Shown here one piece after another: positions 34,686-46,240 of a DNA stretch of 64,000 nt (positions are counted from its first letter, which is position 1; every line of letters begins with the position of its first letter). The notes under the pieces were generated by a model that was not told the origin of the DNA, ran no database searches, and was given only the letters and a program-made list of their open reading frames with translations. The DNA comes from Lutjanus erythropterus (Eukaryota; Chordata; Actinopteri; Lutjaniformes; Lutjanidae). The DNA is taken from assembly GCA_020091685.1 (NCBI GenBank), contig CM034613.1, forward strand, positions 16,078,932 to 16,142,931, in the 5' to 3' direction. A program made the position numbers and the translations under genes.

Positions 34686-36107
34686 TATATAAAATTGGAT
34701 TATGCAACATAATACTTTTACAGAAGTATATTCCAAGCACTTTTACTTATAATTGAGTATTATTTTAGTAAAGTAACCAAACCTTTATTTGAATACAGAT
34801 TTTTTTGTACTTTTTCCACCACTTCTTGCTGTTGTTTCTGTTTCTGTCCTGTATTCCTTATGTTTTTGTCCATATATCTTGAGATGACAGCTTATGTTGA
34901 TTTATCTGATCAAAAAATCTCTATACATTGATTTTCATCAGTCTCTATCTAACAAAGCATTCAAGTCTGTTTTCTTGATGTTACCTTGTGTGAGCATCAT
35001 TCTCAGATTTGCAAACCATCTTGACATGTTGCTGTCAGCGAATCTCGAGTTCCGGCATTAATTGTCATTGACAAGTTTGCTTCCTCTGTCATTATCTTTC
35101 ATTTAGTTTTCTCTCTTGAGCTGTTACATGTTACATCTTATGCATAATGGAAGATCCATTAAGGGGGGGAAAAAAAAACACAGACCAAAATGGACTTCAC
35201 TACATGTCTCTTCTGTCTCTCTCTAGTTGCCGCTGGCCTCGGTGCTGAACTCGCACCTCTGTCAGCATCTGCTGGTAAACAACTGACAACCCCAACGCAG
35301 ATTAATGCCAAACTGTGAGCGAGCCTGAGCAGCACTTTGCATGTAAAGCAAGTCTAAGTAGGAGAGCGGCATGTCGAAGTGGAAGTGAGATGAATTTCCA
35401 GAATGACCAGTCCCATTCTGCTTGTCTTTAACTTTCAGCCTCGCTCACACGCACACACACGCACACACACACATACGTTGGGCTACAGCTCATTAGACAG
35501 ACCGAGAGTGACACGGCACGCTGCACTTCAGACATTTTATTTGCGTGCGTGAGCCAGCCAGCGCAACAGAAAACATATCATCTGCGCGTGCATTTAAATA
35601 TGTGCAAATGTTTTGTTTTAAACATGAGCGCAGGCCGCTTCATACATTACTTTAAATCCAATTAAAATGTGTGATCCAGAGGTCTCACCAGTGCACAAAC
35701 ACACAAAGTGCACACAGTTAATGAGCCACAGTGCAACCAGCCAGAGTTTGTCGCCGCTTCCTCTTCTTCCCCGAGCATTAATGTATTTCTCGCTCTCCTG
35801 CTCTGTGCGTCAAAGGATTACAGTCTCATTTGGAGTTAGCGTTTTTCCTTGTGTGCCTCTGTCAGGGGACTGAGTATCTAAGCCACACTGCAATAAAATG
35901 TTAATCTTAAGAACTTTTTTTTTTTTCTCTTCACATTTCAGTTTTAAAACATTTTCCTGCTAAAATGTGTGAAACATTCTCCATGCTGGGGAGAGATAAT
36001 TCCTCTCTCTTCAGATGTGGCAAATGAAAGAGTCAATTATGAATAAGTGAATCTTGAAACTACCCTTAATAAGACATTAGACAGCCTGTAATGTGAAGTG
36101 AACTCCA
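34686..36107. other. non-coding; CA tract and possible conserved blocks
   Basis: An imperfect (CA)n lies at 35445-35475. About 35220-35360 and 35530-35720 are repeat-free and mixed in composition (GCAGATTAATGCCAAAC; CATTTAAATATGTGCAAATG) and could be conserved. Confidence 0.35.
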
Positions 36108-36224
36108 CACTGAAAAAAATCCTACAGAAATTTAGTGGAATCAACTAATTTTCTCATTAACTTAAATTTCCCATGAAGCAGCTAGTATAGTGTTTATTAG
36201 TTACATCTTTTTTTTTTTACAGTG
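36108..36224. mobile_element. short CACTG..CAGTG element (MITE-like)
   Basis: Bounded by CACTGAAAAAAATCC and TTTTTTTTTACAGTG, an inverted terminal pair. Flanking octamers GAACTCCA and AGACTCAA are similar but not identical, compatible with a decayed 8-bp hAT-type target duplication. 117 bp, no coding capacity. Confidence 0.45.
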
Positions 36225-39200
36225 AGACTCAATGAAACACTGTAATCTGCTCCAACGAACAGATGTATTTTCCTTCCACGCTCCGGCACCATCATAAGCA
36301 AGAAAGTGTTTTATTGCACAAAAAGGTAGTAGTTCACTTTAAAATAAATATCATTTCAACTTATTCATTCAAGTTAAACTTAGAATTTATAGTATTTACT
36401 TTAGAACCTGTAAACATGAGCTCTTCTAACTTTAAGTCTTTCGACTTGAAATGATACGTTCAATAAATGTACAAGACAGAATTCAATCAACACACTAATT
36501 TAAGTTTCTAAAGAAACATGATCGGATTATAAGCAGACTTCCCAGCATGCACTGTGTGACAATTAAAACTCAACTGAAACCCTTCTTTTTAAAGTTTGAA
36601 GAAAGCATAAATAATGAAAACTAACTGTTTGTCTGTAATACACTTTAAGATAAATCATGGCTGCTTGTATTCATAATAGTGAACATGTTTTGCCATTTTT
36701 CTGGGTTATTTCCAAAGAACAGCGTCTGGGTTGTATGATTAAATCAGCCCTCATCACAGACAACTTCACCCCTTCCTCATGTCCCCAAATTCCCAGCTGC
36801 TTTGTTAACTTTGTGGCCTTCTTTTTTGGACTCAAGAAGCAGAGCCTCCTCAGGAGAAAATAAAGTCAAAGGAAGTTTTGAATAAACTTTTGCAACCACA
36901 GAAGTCACATATGAACAAACATAAGCTTTAATGTCACCCAAGAGCCATCAGGTCAGACCTTGCTAACATTACATCATAGTTGCTTGTTGCTTGTCACAAC
37001 AATGGAAACACTGCAGACATGTTTTCTCAAGTGCAACTGAATTAATATTATGTTTGTTTGACTGAATTTGTCTTCTCTAATTCAGTCGATCTTAAATTTT
37101 ATGGCAGCCTGAACACAAACTTTATTAACGTTAAAACAAAGTTTATTTTTGCAGTGTAGCTGTGAGTACAAATGTCTGAGAGGAAATGTATTGAAATTTA
37201 TAAACTGGCTTTTTACAAGATATTTTCTGGCAGTAAAGTTATCTACAGTTGCAGGAGTCTCACACACAAACACATAAACAACATAAAAAACCTCCTTTTT
37301 CTTCCTCCCTGTCAAGTTGAATGCATTAATCTCCTTCCTGCTCTCTAGTTTCCTTCTCTTTGACACCCACAGTTATTATCGACTCTTTGATGTCTGACTA
37401 TTCTTGCTGCTTTTCTTTTTTGTAGAAAGAAATCGGGTGCAGGAAATGGAAGAGAATGTATGGCCAAGACGCTATCAACCGCCATGCAACCACCCAGAAG
37501 ACGTTATTCTAACAAAAACACGCACGCCGCCGCTCCTCTAAACAAGTTGTAGAGAAGAAATGAGAGCAAAGCGGCGCACTGATGGAAGCAATGAGCCGAG
37601 AGCGAAGGAAGAGAAGGAGGGAAGAGAGTGTGAAAGGTGTGAGAAATGAGCGCCAAAACGTGAGAGCGGAGACAATGGAGACGGGGTGACACGTTTACAA
37701 GGAGTGAGAGAGAACGGTTGTATTTTTAGGGCTGGATTTTACTCCTTCGTTCTCCCTCCTTTTATCGGCAGTACCTCCATTTCTCACTTTCGTTTTTCCT
37801 CCCTCCCTTTTTCTCCCCATGTTGCTGCCTAGTCACTGGAGTTCATTCATTTGGCCTGACAGCTTTGGTAGAAACAGCACTTAGTCCTTATTGAGGAGGT
37901 ATTTCATCTTTAATTCTCCCAACAACTGCTGCAAGTCAGTCCTGCACAAGACCATCACGCACAAGTACACTTCCATACAATTAGTATTAAGTTTTATATT
38001 AAAATCCACATGCAGTTATTTAGTTTTTCTCATTTAGCCACCTTTAACTGCAAACTGTTTACATGCATCTGCTCAGCCAATAAGAGTGTTCCCTTTCAAA
38101 CAGGAGGTTCATTCACAAACAGCAAATAATACATTTTAATTTTGAGAAAGAGCCCAAGAGGTAATGGAGCAAAAAGTTCGTTATGTTTAACATTTGGGAC
38201 ATTATCCATTTTATGATGATGAAATGCTTTGAAAAGTTTGACAAAAATGTAGGTTAATGGGTTGACCTTGAATTAAGACTGTTTTGTCAAACTTAAAACG
38301 CGCGATATGTAAGTTCAGCTACATTAAAGATGAAATGAAGTAGTGTGGGATGATGGGAGTTTTTTTTCTTCAATGTAAAACAACCAACCCCTCGCTCATG
38401 AAAATCTATCTGATATGACTCATATGTTCAGTCACATTAGTTCCTCACTCCCTGACATATCTAACATATCCTGTGTTTTCAGGGACGTCATAGCAACGAG
38501 CCAGCAACAGCAAGCAGGAAACACACAGTTACCTTGAATAAATTATGGATTTCTCCATGGAAATACTTGGGATACACAACTCTACAAATTATATGACATA
38601 TATCTCATGTTTTCAGGCATTTGTTACATATTTTAGATTTAAGAAACGAGCAAAATACAAGCAAATTAAGAAAATGCATTTGACGACACATAACTTCTAA
38701 TTTGCTATGTCTTACTGTACACTTTGTGAGTCTAATTTGTCAACTTTTGTACTATATCACATTTCACAAATAAAAAAAGATGTTTATTCTTTCAGTATAG
38801 TATGAGTTTGTGTTCCACGGAATACATTGTTTTAAAAAGAGTAACTGAAAATAACAATTAAATATTTAAAAAACATTTAATGAACCTCTGTGTTTTATTT
38901 TAACTGAGCCATCAATTCAAGTCAGCATTAGCAACATGTACGCTTTAGCAGAATAGAAACAGAGCGGAAACATCTGTGTGGATGTGATAATTAAAATGCA
39001 TGATTAAATACATGTCGTTCGCCTGTTTCTTGCTCTCAGAGGGATATATGTTTTATGGATGTGCAAGTTCACGGAACAGTTACATTCCCTCAGTCTGGTT
39101 TTCAATCAAATAAAATACATTTTTTTGCAAATACAACAAATTATGAATGCAAACACCACAGCAAACAATAAATAATCTATGCTAATTTGTTCTCTCCATA

Positions 39201-39255
39201 GACGCCTACTGAGTGTTTTATGTCATTTGCAAACAATGCAAGACTCCATGCTGAC

Positions 39256-39257
<2 letters not shown>
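36225..39257. other. non-coding, nothing firmly recognised
   Basis: AT-rich sequence. About 36330-36500 contains AACTTATTCATTCAAGTTAA words often seen in decayed hAT-like fish repeats, and TTTATTTTTGCAGTG near 37143-37157 could be a further terminus. A purine-rich block lies at about 37550-37690. No gene recognised. Confidence 0.4.

Positions 39258-39304
<47 letters not shown>
39258..39304. repeat. (AC)23 microsatellite
   Basis: Perfect 47-bp AC run. It creates the longest - open frame in the window (39218-39706), which is a simple-repeat artefact. Confidence 0.97.
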
Positions 39305-39306
<2 letters not shown>

Positions 39307-39386
39307 AATCGCCATGGCGAGACAGAATTGGCTGCACTGAATCCCCAGGCCGCTTCAACGAAATGCAACTAGACAAAGTCCTTGCC

Positions 39387-39425
39387 TCACACACACACAC
39401 AGACACACACACACACACGCACACT
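39387..39425. repeat. imperfect (CA)n microsatellite
   Basis: CA run with AGA and CG interruptions. More scattered CA words follow to about 39680. Confidence 0.9.
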
Positions 39426-39861
39426 CTGAGACAGAGGGATTCCCCAAACACACATTCATCAGTGCATAAACATGCATCACACACAGAGTCGTATGCTTGC
39501 ACACGCACACAACTGACCACAGCATGCAAGCTCTGAGGAGATTTATTAACCGAAGTGGACAGGAGGGAAGAAATCTGCCTTGCTAAAGGGCCTAATGACC
39601 TCATCTGTGGCCGGCAGCCGACATGACTGATAACATCCAGCGACACACACACTCGCACAGACACACACACCGCCGCGGGCTCGTCCTTTCCTGCCCTCTC
39701 CAACACTGTTCTCGCTGTGTTGTAAGGGTTTAATTTTACACCATGCTACATTGCACCCTGATTAGCAGTGAGCTGCACCTTCCTCACATTTACGTTAAAA
39801 AAAAAAAAAGTGTGTGTGCAGTGTTGGATTTTAATGCAGAGCTGAGCAGAGACTGGTGCAC

Positions 39862-40601
39862 AGAGGTGGGAAGTAATGAAGTACAAATTCATTATTTTCA
39901 GGTATCTGTACTTTACTTGAGTATTTATTTTTCTGACAACTTTGTACTTTCACTCCCTACATTTTAACATAAATATCTGCACTCTCTACTCCTTACTTTT
40001 TATAGAAGACATAACAAGACGAAAACAGGGCACAACAAGTAATAAGACAAAAACAACAAAACAACGCAAAAATGATGAAAAAGACGTCCCAAGACGAAAG
40101 CAACATAAAAGACATAAGACTTAAATGACATAAATAACACGAAGAGACAAAAATGTCATAAAAGACGGAACAAGATGAACAAAAAGACAAAAAACATAAT
40201 GAGATACAAGACAAAAATGATGAACAAGACATAAAAACACAAAAACAGTATAAAATACATAACAAGACAAAATCAAGGCAAAAGACGTTAACAAAACGAA
40301 AACAACATAAAACAAAAATGACGTTATTGGACGTAATTAGGCAAAAACAATAACCCATAAGACAGAAGCTACGTTAAATGTGCGAAGACAAAAACTACTT
40401 AGTCAAGATGGAAAAGACAGAGAGGAAGAGGTTCAGTTAGCTTGACACAGAAACAGCCAGTAGTAAGGCCCTTTTTAGTTTTTACTTTGAGTACATTTCA
40501 GATTCTGTATGTTTTCGCTTTTACTTGAATAAAGAAGTTGAATCAGTACTTCTACTTTTTCCAGAGTCTTTATTTTTGCACAGGCGTCTGTATTTCTACT
40601 C
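39862..40601 (-). mobile_element. composite AAGTACTTTACTTGAG element, copy 1
   Basis: The left end AGAGGTGGGAAGTAATGAAG and CTGTACTTTACTTGAGTA match a common fish repeat. The right end (about 40455-40601), read on the - strand, gives AAGTAGAAGTACTGATTCAA and TTCAAGTAAAAGCG, matching 60745-60800 on +. Between them (about 40005-40340) is an irregular array of AAGACATAACAAGAC / AAAAACAACATAAAAGAC words. Open frames on - here come from this array. Confidence 0.7.
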
Positions 40602-40845
40602 GGGCTGGTGCAGCAGGGCTCCATTTTCTTCAAATAACCTAAAATGCACTGCGACATCACACACAACAAATAACCTGAAATACACTGCAGCATCACACAC
40701 AGCAGCTGAACTCCACGAGACAAAGACAGACGGGGAGAGAGACGGGGACGTAAGACACGGATCAAAAGATGGATTGAGATTTCCAGAGAGAAGAGATGAA
40801 AAACAGATTATCTCTCCTCTGACTGTTGTTTCATTTTTACCTGTC

Positions 40846-40870
40846 CTCTCTCTCTCTCTCTCTCTCTCTC
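40846..40870. repeat. (CT)12 microsatellite
   Basis: Pure CT run. Confidence 0.95.
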
Positions 40871-41089
40871 ACAGTCTTTGGATTTCTCTCGCGCTTTGTC
40901 TTTCCACTCTGGCTGGCTTGCTTGTGTGTTGTGCTACGAGGGGTGTGTTTGTGTGAGTGTGTATTTGTGTATGGCATTTGTTTGCATGACATAAACCTTT
41001 GTGACAGCTCTGAGCATGGCCAACCGATGATGATACCAGCTGCACACTCCTTTCCTTCCCTTTAAATTCAGGGTTTTCACCTCTACATT

Positions 41090-41721
41090 CTTGCAAAACA
41101 GCTCCTGCACACCGTCTAACCTGCAATATAACATTTATTTGCGACATTTTGGAACTAGACCTTCATCAGGTAAATGGTTTGTGCCAATAAGAAGCCATCT
41201 TAAAAAGGAAGTGGTTGTTCGTCTGCAACCAATGACATTCCTCACATTATAAAAGATGTAAATTGCAACTGACTATTAAACACACTATAATATCCAAAAC
41301 AGAGCTAGAATTAAATGATAAAATACTTGAAGGTTAAACTGCATACAAGGTTTAATTGTAAATGAGCCTATATGGATGAATAGTAAGTAGGACAGCATAG
41401 AGCCATACATAATAGATACAACAAAGCACACAATTTATTAATGTGTACAATAATCAAATTTGCCTCTATCCTATCCAGACTGCATGCATTGAATCAAGTA
41501 GGTCCCTATAAATAAGACAAGACTTGATTTCATGACTGCAGTCTGGATAGGGTGGAGGTAAATCTTTATAAACATTGTTCCAGCTCTGTTTTGGATAGTG
41601 TCGTAGCTAATTGTTATTAATGTCCTTTTATTACACATGGAGACTGTAATTGGCTGCAGACTGATGCTGCAAATTAATTATATATTGCAAGTTAGACAGC
41701 GTGCTGGAGTTCTTTGCAACC
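41090..41721. mobile_element. fold-back element A
   Basis: Terminal arms: 41091-41131 (TTGCAAAACAGCTCCTGCAC, ACCGTCTAACCTGCAATATA) is inverted at 41680-41719 (TATATTGCAAGTTAGACAGC). Inner arms also pair: GTCTGCAACCAATGAC (41222) with the inverse at about 41655; ATCCAAAACAGAGCTAG (41302) with CAGCTCTGTTTTGGAT (41581); CTATCCAGACTGCATG (41472) with TGCAGTCTGGATAG (41538). The left arm carries an extra segment with the hammerhead-like motif at 41139-41170. Non-autonomous; no frame with a transposase motif. Confidence 0.75.
41139..41170 (-). other. hammerhead-ribozyme-like core remnant
   Basis: On the - strand: CTGATGA, then AGGTCTAGTTCC, then AAAATGTC. The hammerhead catalytic core is CUGAUGA - stem II - GAAA - ..GUC. 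Here the GAAAC is AAAAT, both differences being CpG-to-TpG/CpA changes from CCGAAACGTC. Stem II would be only two G-C pairs, and I see no clean stems I and III. Probably inactive, and the resemblance may be fortuitous. Confidence 0.3.
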
Positions 41722-41899
41722 TTTCGGTCCATTTGGTCCATTCTTATGCACCTGTCTCATCTATAAGAAGTGTTTGTTTATACATTTGTACCTTTACATT
41801 CTGCCTTTTTGTCAAGATTTTTACCATTTCTCCCCTCTAAGAAGAGGCTCAGCTAGTAACCTAAGCAGGTAACATCAGACAGGTACTGTGTGTGTTTAA

Positions 41900-42633
41900 A
41901 GGGATAGTTCGGAAGCATGGAAGCTAAGGAATGAACTGCTGTCAACGGAGATGGCAACTTAATAAAGGTCCAACCAGAAAAATCAATATCAATTTAAGTA
42001 TATATTAAAAAAAAAACAAAAAAAAAAACTTTACTTTGTCAGACTTTGTCAGACAGCGTTTTTGGGCAGAAAATTGCTGATATATGAGACAAACTTACCA
42101 AACTCCATGGACAAAATCAGCAATTTTACCTCACAGAACATGGGAGTTGCTACCTGGATATGTTCGTTTGTTTGTTATTGTGTAACTTTGGTGTTTTAAA
42201 AGGACAGTTTGGATGCACCAAAGTTACACAGAAGCACAAACAAAACTAGCAGACCGAGGCAGTGGTAGACCAACAACTCCTGTGATCTGCATGGAAAAAT
42301 TACTGATTTTGCCAATGAAGTTTGGTTGGTTTGGATAGAGCAATGTCTGGCATATATAGCAGTGGTTTCCTGTCAGAAAATGCAATCTGTAAAGCAGTGA
42401 AAATATTCTACATATGTATTATTCTACATATACACTTAAACTGATACAGACTGTTTATGGTGGGTCTTTTTTTGAGGGGGTAAAATATGTTTTCCTGCTG
42501 ACCCTGTCCACAGCTGGTGCTCTCTTTGCTTGTCCAAACTGTGTGCACGCCGACCGCCATCTGCTGTAGGCAACACATTGACCATGGATGATTACTTCAC
42601 ACATCCCTACACCAAATAATCTGAACTATCCCT
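41900..42633. mobile_element. fold-back element B, TTAA-flanked
   Basis: Begins AGGGATAGTTC and ends with the exact inverse GAACTATCCCT; each end is flanked by TTAA (41896-41899, 42634-42637), as expected for piggyBac- or Kolobok-type insertion. The whole element folds on itself around GTAACTTTGGTG / CACCAAAGTTAC (about 42183 and 42218), with outer arm pairs such as CAAAATCAGCAATTTT / AAAATTACTGATTTTG. 734 bp, non-autonomous. Confidence 0.8.
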
Positions 42634-42637
42634 TTAA

Positions 42638-43049
42638 ATAGAGCAGATACTCCAGATGTATGTTCTGTCTACCTGCCTCCAAGGCCGTGTGTGTATGAAT
42701 GTGTGTGTCTACAGCTGCAGCACCTCTTAAAGTGGATTTTCAACTAATACCCTTCAACTTACTTCTCTCCACCCCCTGGCTATTTTATTTTCTCTCCAAT
42801 TTCCAGCGCTGCGGCGTAGCAGCACGCTGTCCGGCCCTCTGCTGTTTCCTGGATATTTCTCAAATTTTTTGGTGCCTGATCCATTAGCAGCCCTATAGCG
42901 TAAAGCTCCACCAGCTCAGCTCTCCAGGATTGGCTGGAAGAGATATCCATTTCTAGATGTAAATAAATCTGTTACTTCCCTGACAGCACAATTCATTAGC
43001 TCTCGCAGCAATCTGCCTGTTCACGCAGAGTGCTTTGACGCAGCGGCAA
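42638..43049. other. non-coding; candidate conserved block 42790-43040
   Basis: Repeat-free stretch with GATCCATTAGCAGCCC, GATATCCATTTCTAGATG and ACAATTCATTAGCTCTCGC, resembling other candidate regulatory blocks in the window. Confidence 0.35.
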
Positions 43050-43064
43050 GTGTGTGTGTGTGTG
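43050..43064. repeat. short (TG)7 tract
   Basis: Pure TG run. Confidence 0.85.
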
Positions 43065-43837
43065 CAGCAAAATAGGGAAAAAAAGGGGGGTAGTGTTAGG
43101 AAAATGTGTCAGCTTGCTCTTTGGAGGTTTGGGTGTGATTACAGGAGGGAAATGCTTCCAGAGGACAGAGCAGCATGTGCACGGGGGTTAACAGTGAGTA
43201 ATTGCAGTATTGCCCATGCTGTTACCTCATCGCTGGCTGTGTTTGCTGATTATTAATTGAATTAATTTGTTCTTTTGCTTCTCAAACTGGTTTCTGAGGT
43301 GCTGCATTCGGGAGAGGTAACAACTCCGTTTGAAATGCACATGTTAATTATTTGTGCTGTCTGCATGCTTTCCCGCTACACATGGTTTCATGTGTCATTA
43401 TAAGCTAAAGTAGGCCACAATCAAACGCAAAACAAAGCACAAACACCTATAAAATTCTTGTAAGGCTTTGTGACAACAAACAGAGACACAGTGAAAAAGT
43501 TTCTGAAATATGTGATTCTAACAGCTTGGTGACATATGTACTGCTCACAGATCTAAATGGTAAACTATGCAGCTGACGAGCTAACGTGCTACTAATTGCC
43601 AGTTCACAAGGAGTTAGCTTAGCGTGCTTGTAACTGATAACTTGTAGCCACAAAGGCTTGAGATATACTTGTTTTTCACTGCATGTATTCACACATACCC
43701 CTACTAATCCATACGCATCATGGCTGCCTCACATATCCTGCATCCATTTGGAGCGATGGTTGTGCGCATCCACAGAAATTAATGCATGCACGAATGCAAA
43801 CGCGGTTAAACAGCAAGTAAATCGCCGGCCTAACTCT
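43065..43837. other. non-coding; start of TTAGC-rich repeat area
   Basis: After about 43560 the sequence is rich in GCTAACGTGC, GAGTTAGCTTAG and GTAACTGATAACTTGT words that recur at 45560-45850. No gene recognised. Confidence 0.4.
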
Positions 43838-44130
43838 TAACTGCAAAATCTGAGTTAGCAGCCGCTGACATTCTTTGAACAGCTAAGTAGGAACAGCTAA
43901 TTGTCAGTTAGCATGTAGCTGGCTCGTAAGCTCAAAGGGTTTTTTTTGGCCCAAGCTTATTAGCTCAGTCACTAACAACGAGTTAACACAGTCTTTTCAA
44001 TATTTGTGCCACCAGCTTCTGTTTATTAATTATCCAGATTGTTATACTGACACAGAGGAGGTTAAATAAAAGTGAACGGTCTAACAGCAAAATGCAACAA
44101 TAGCTTTGGACTCTCCATAGTCGGCACACT
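43838..44130 (+). repeat. direct repeat unit, copy 1
   Basis: Aligns with 45770-46062 in the same orientation: TGTCAGTTAGCATG..; CGTAAGCTCAAAG..TTTTTT; CCCAAGCTTATTAGCTCAGT versus CCCAAGCATGTTAGCTCAGT; CAGTCTTTTCAATA versus CAGTTTATTCAATA; CAGCTTCTGTTTAT versus CAGCAGTTTATAT; and GGACTCTCCATAG versus AGACTCTCCATAAG. A dispersed fish element present twice. Confidence 0.7.
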
Positions 44131-45559
44131 CAAAACACTTTGCCGTTTGTAAAATTCGCAGCTCAAAGTTTATTAAAGTTCAACTCCAGTAACGGACCAC
44201 AGGCGTGTAAAGTCACTGCTCCTTTACACTGGATACTGACAGAGTTGAACTTGATTTTCATGAGCACAAATCTGTCTGAATTCACCACATTTAATGACTG
44301 AGTCTGGGAGCCTGAACAAACAGACACTACAAAGTGTGAGCTCTTTTGAACTCATACTAGCTGCACAAAACTGTAATTGAACAGCACAACTAAGGTGACA
44401 TTTGATTTATGTTTTGCCAGATGCCACAGTTTGAAAATTGTTTTTCAAGCATTTAAATATGTCACCAGGTTATCTCAAGAGTTATAGTAATATTTTCATT
44501 ATACAAGCGGGAGCAGGGTGAAACAGTTCAGGTACTTAACTGTAAGTACATTATAGCCTTGTAATGAGCTCGCAAGCATAATATTGATCCAAAACACTAT
44601 ACTTGCATATTAATGTGTTAGACCACCAACTGTGATAGATGCTGAATGTACTTTAAGCAAAGCTAAGTTATAGGCCTAATGGCCTGTTGTTTAGTTGCTA
44701 TTTTTGTCCTGTAAATTACTCAAGCACATTGTTTTTAATGATATTGTTTTGATGTAATATTCATTAACTGCTCGTGTTTGCCAACAGTGTAATTATGTCT
44801 CCAATATTTCTGTATCTCTGCTTTCCTTTCAGTAATTTGATCAGCTCTAGTAATTGGTAAGTTGAAGCCATAAAGTGATAAAATCCACTTTGTCGCTGTT
44901 TCCCGAGGCACCTTATCAATGGCCACATTTTCACAGAAAGCAACTTGACAACTTGAGTCAGCGGGATACAGAAAATGTGTTTGGTGGTGAAGGTATGATG
45001 TAGTGAGTAACTTTATCTGTTTCATTATTACTTCATTTAATTTATGTGCACAGCTGCCTACACCTGACACCATGAATGACAGTCAACAGGGAGGCCTGAG
45101 GGGATCTCTTATTAGCTTCATATGAGCTTAATTAACTTTAATGTTAAGCTAATTTTGTTTCTTGACATATGAAAATCAGTCGTCTCTCCTGTGATTTTAA
45201 AGGAATGGACATTATTGAATTTGCTTTGCTTTTGAATTTGATGGGAGGATGAATAGCACTCTCATCTGTCCGTTAATCCGACTTTTGTTTGGTTACGGAT
45301 TAAGCAAACAAGATATAACGTGTGTGTTATTTACTGAGCTTTAAAGGTGCTGGTGATGGAGTTATTTTGATCGTCATACATTCATTTTCCTCAGAGCCAC
45401 GCTAGCTGCTGCATTCCCCTTACTGAAATGACTGTAGATGGTGTGTTACTTGGCAGCGCTGTGTTTTGCTTTCATGTTTATTCATCATGTCAATATTTAA
45501 TAAAGTTTTATTAAAGAAAGGGGGGAAGAAAGCTGTCCGAGCTAAAGATCTTGCTAACT
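44131..45559. other. non-coding; small inverted repeat near 44175
   Basis: GTTCAACTC (about 44178) and GAGTTGAAC (44242) form an inverted pair that may bound a small element. Otherwise nothing recognised. Confidence 0.4.
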
Positions 45560-45769
45560 TGTGACTGCTTAACTTTTGATTAGTTAGTTAGCTAGTGTTA
45601 GTTAACAAGAAGTTATGCTCATAACTTCAGTTAGCAAGCAGCTAGCATGCTTAACTGTTAATTTGTAAAGATGTGTTTTACATAAGTGCTAATTGTCAGT
45701 TAGAAAGTGGTTAATATGCTCGCAACTTAGTCAGTTGTAACTGCTAACCCACTAAGTTATTAATCCTAC
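45560..45769. repeat. irregular TTAGC/AACTG tandem array
   Basis: Loosely repeated words: TTGCTAACTTGTGACTG, CAGTTAGCAAGCAGCTAGCA, ATGCTCATAACTTC and TGTCAGTTAGAAAGTGG. The period appears near 45-50 bp but is strongly diverged. Confidence 0.6.
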
Positions 45770-46062
45770 CTGCAAATTGTGAGTGAACAAGCAGTTAGCA
45801 TGCTCATAACTGCCAACTCGTGACTGCTCATGCTAACTGTCAGCTGACCTGTAAGCTCAAAGCCATTTTTTCCCCAAGCATGTTAGCTCAGTCACTTATG
45901 AGAAAGTGTGTTATACAGTTTATTCAATACGTTTTCTGCCTTTCAGCTATCTGCAAACCATGGCCCAGCAGTTTATATTTCGACAGTGAAGGTTACATAA
46001 AAGGTGAAATAAGGCAACAACAAAAAAAGCTAATAGCTATCTGCATTTCAGACTCTCCATAA
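45770..46062 (+). repeat. direct repeat unit, copy 2
   Basis: Counterpart of 43838-44130, 1.93 kb downstream. A + frame (45820-46062) runs through it without family motifs. Confidence 0.7.
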
Positions 46063-46074
46063 GCACTGCCAGAA

Positions 46075-46240
46075 CAGCTTACCTCCATACAGATCTAGGC
46101 TAGCTGTTTTCCTCATTTCCAGCCTTTGAGCTATGCTAAGCTAACCCTCATATCCCCATATTTAGCAGGCAGATGTGAGAGTGGCTTATCTAGCTTTTGT
46201 CAAGACAGCAAACACGCACGTTTCCCAAATGATTGCTTTA
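46075..46240. mobile_element. GCTAAGCTAAC fold-back repeat, right-arm copy
   Basis: GAGCTATGCTAAGCTAACCC, CATATTTAGCAGGCAGATG, GAGAGTGGCTTATC and CACGTTTCCCAAAT are in the order of the right arm of this family. The left arm is missing or replaced by the preceding repeat. Confidence 0.65.

Noticed and set aside
39218..39706. 162-codon open frame on the - strand
   Set aside because: Almost entirely translated (TG)n/(CA)n simple sequence (VCVCVC); no domain.
39993..40358. 121-codon Phe/Cys/Leu-rich - frame resembling a membrane protein
   Set aside because: Product of the AAGACATAACAAGAC array read on the opposite strand; the mirror case at 60893-61338 gives the same composition.
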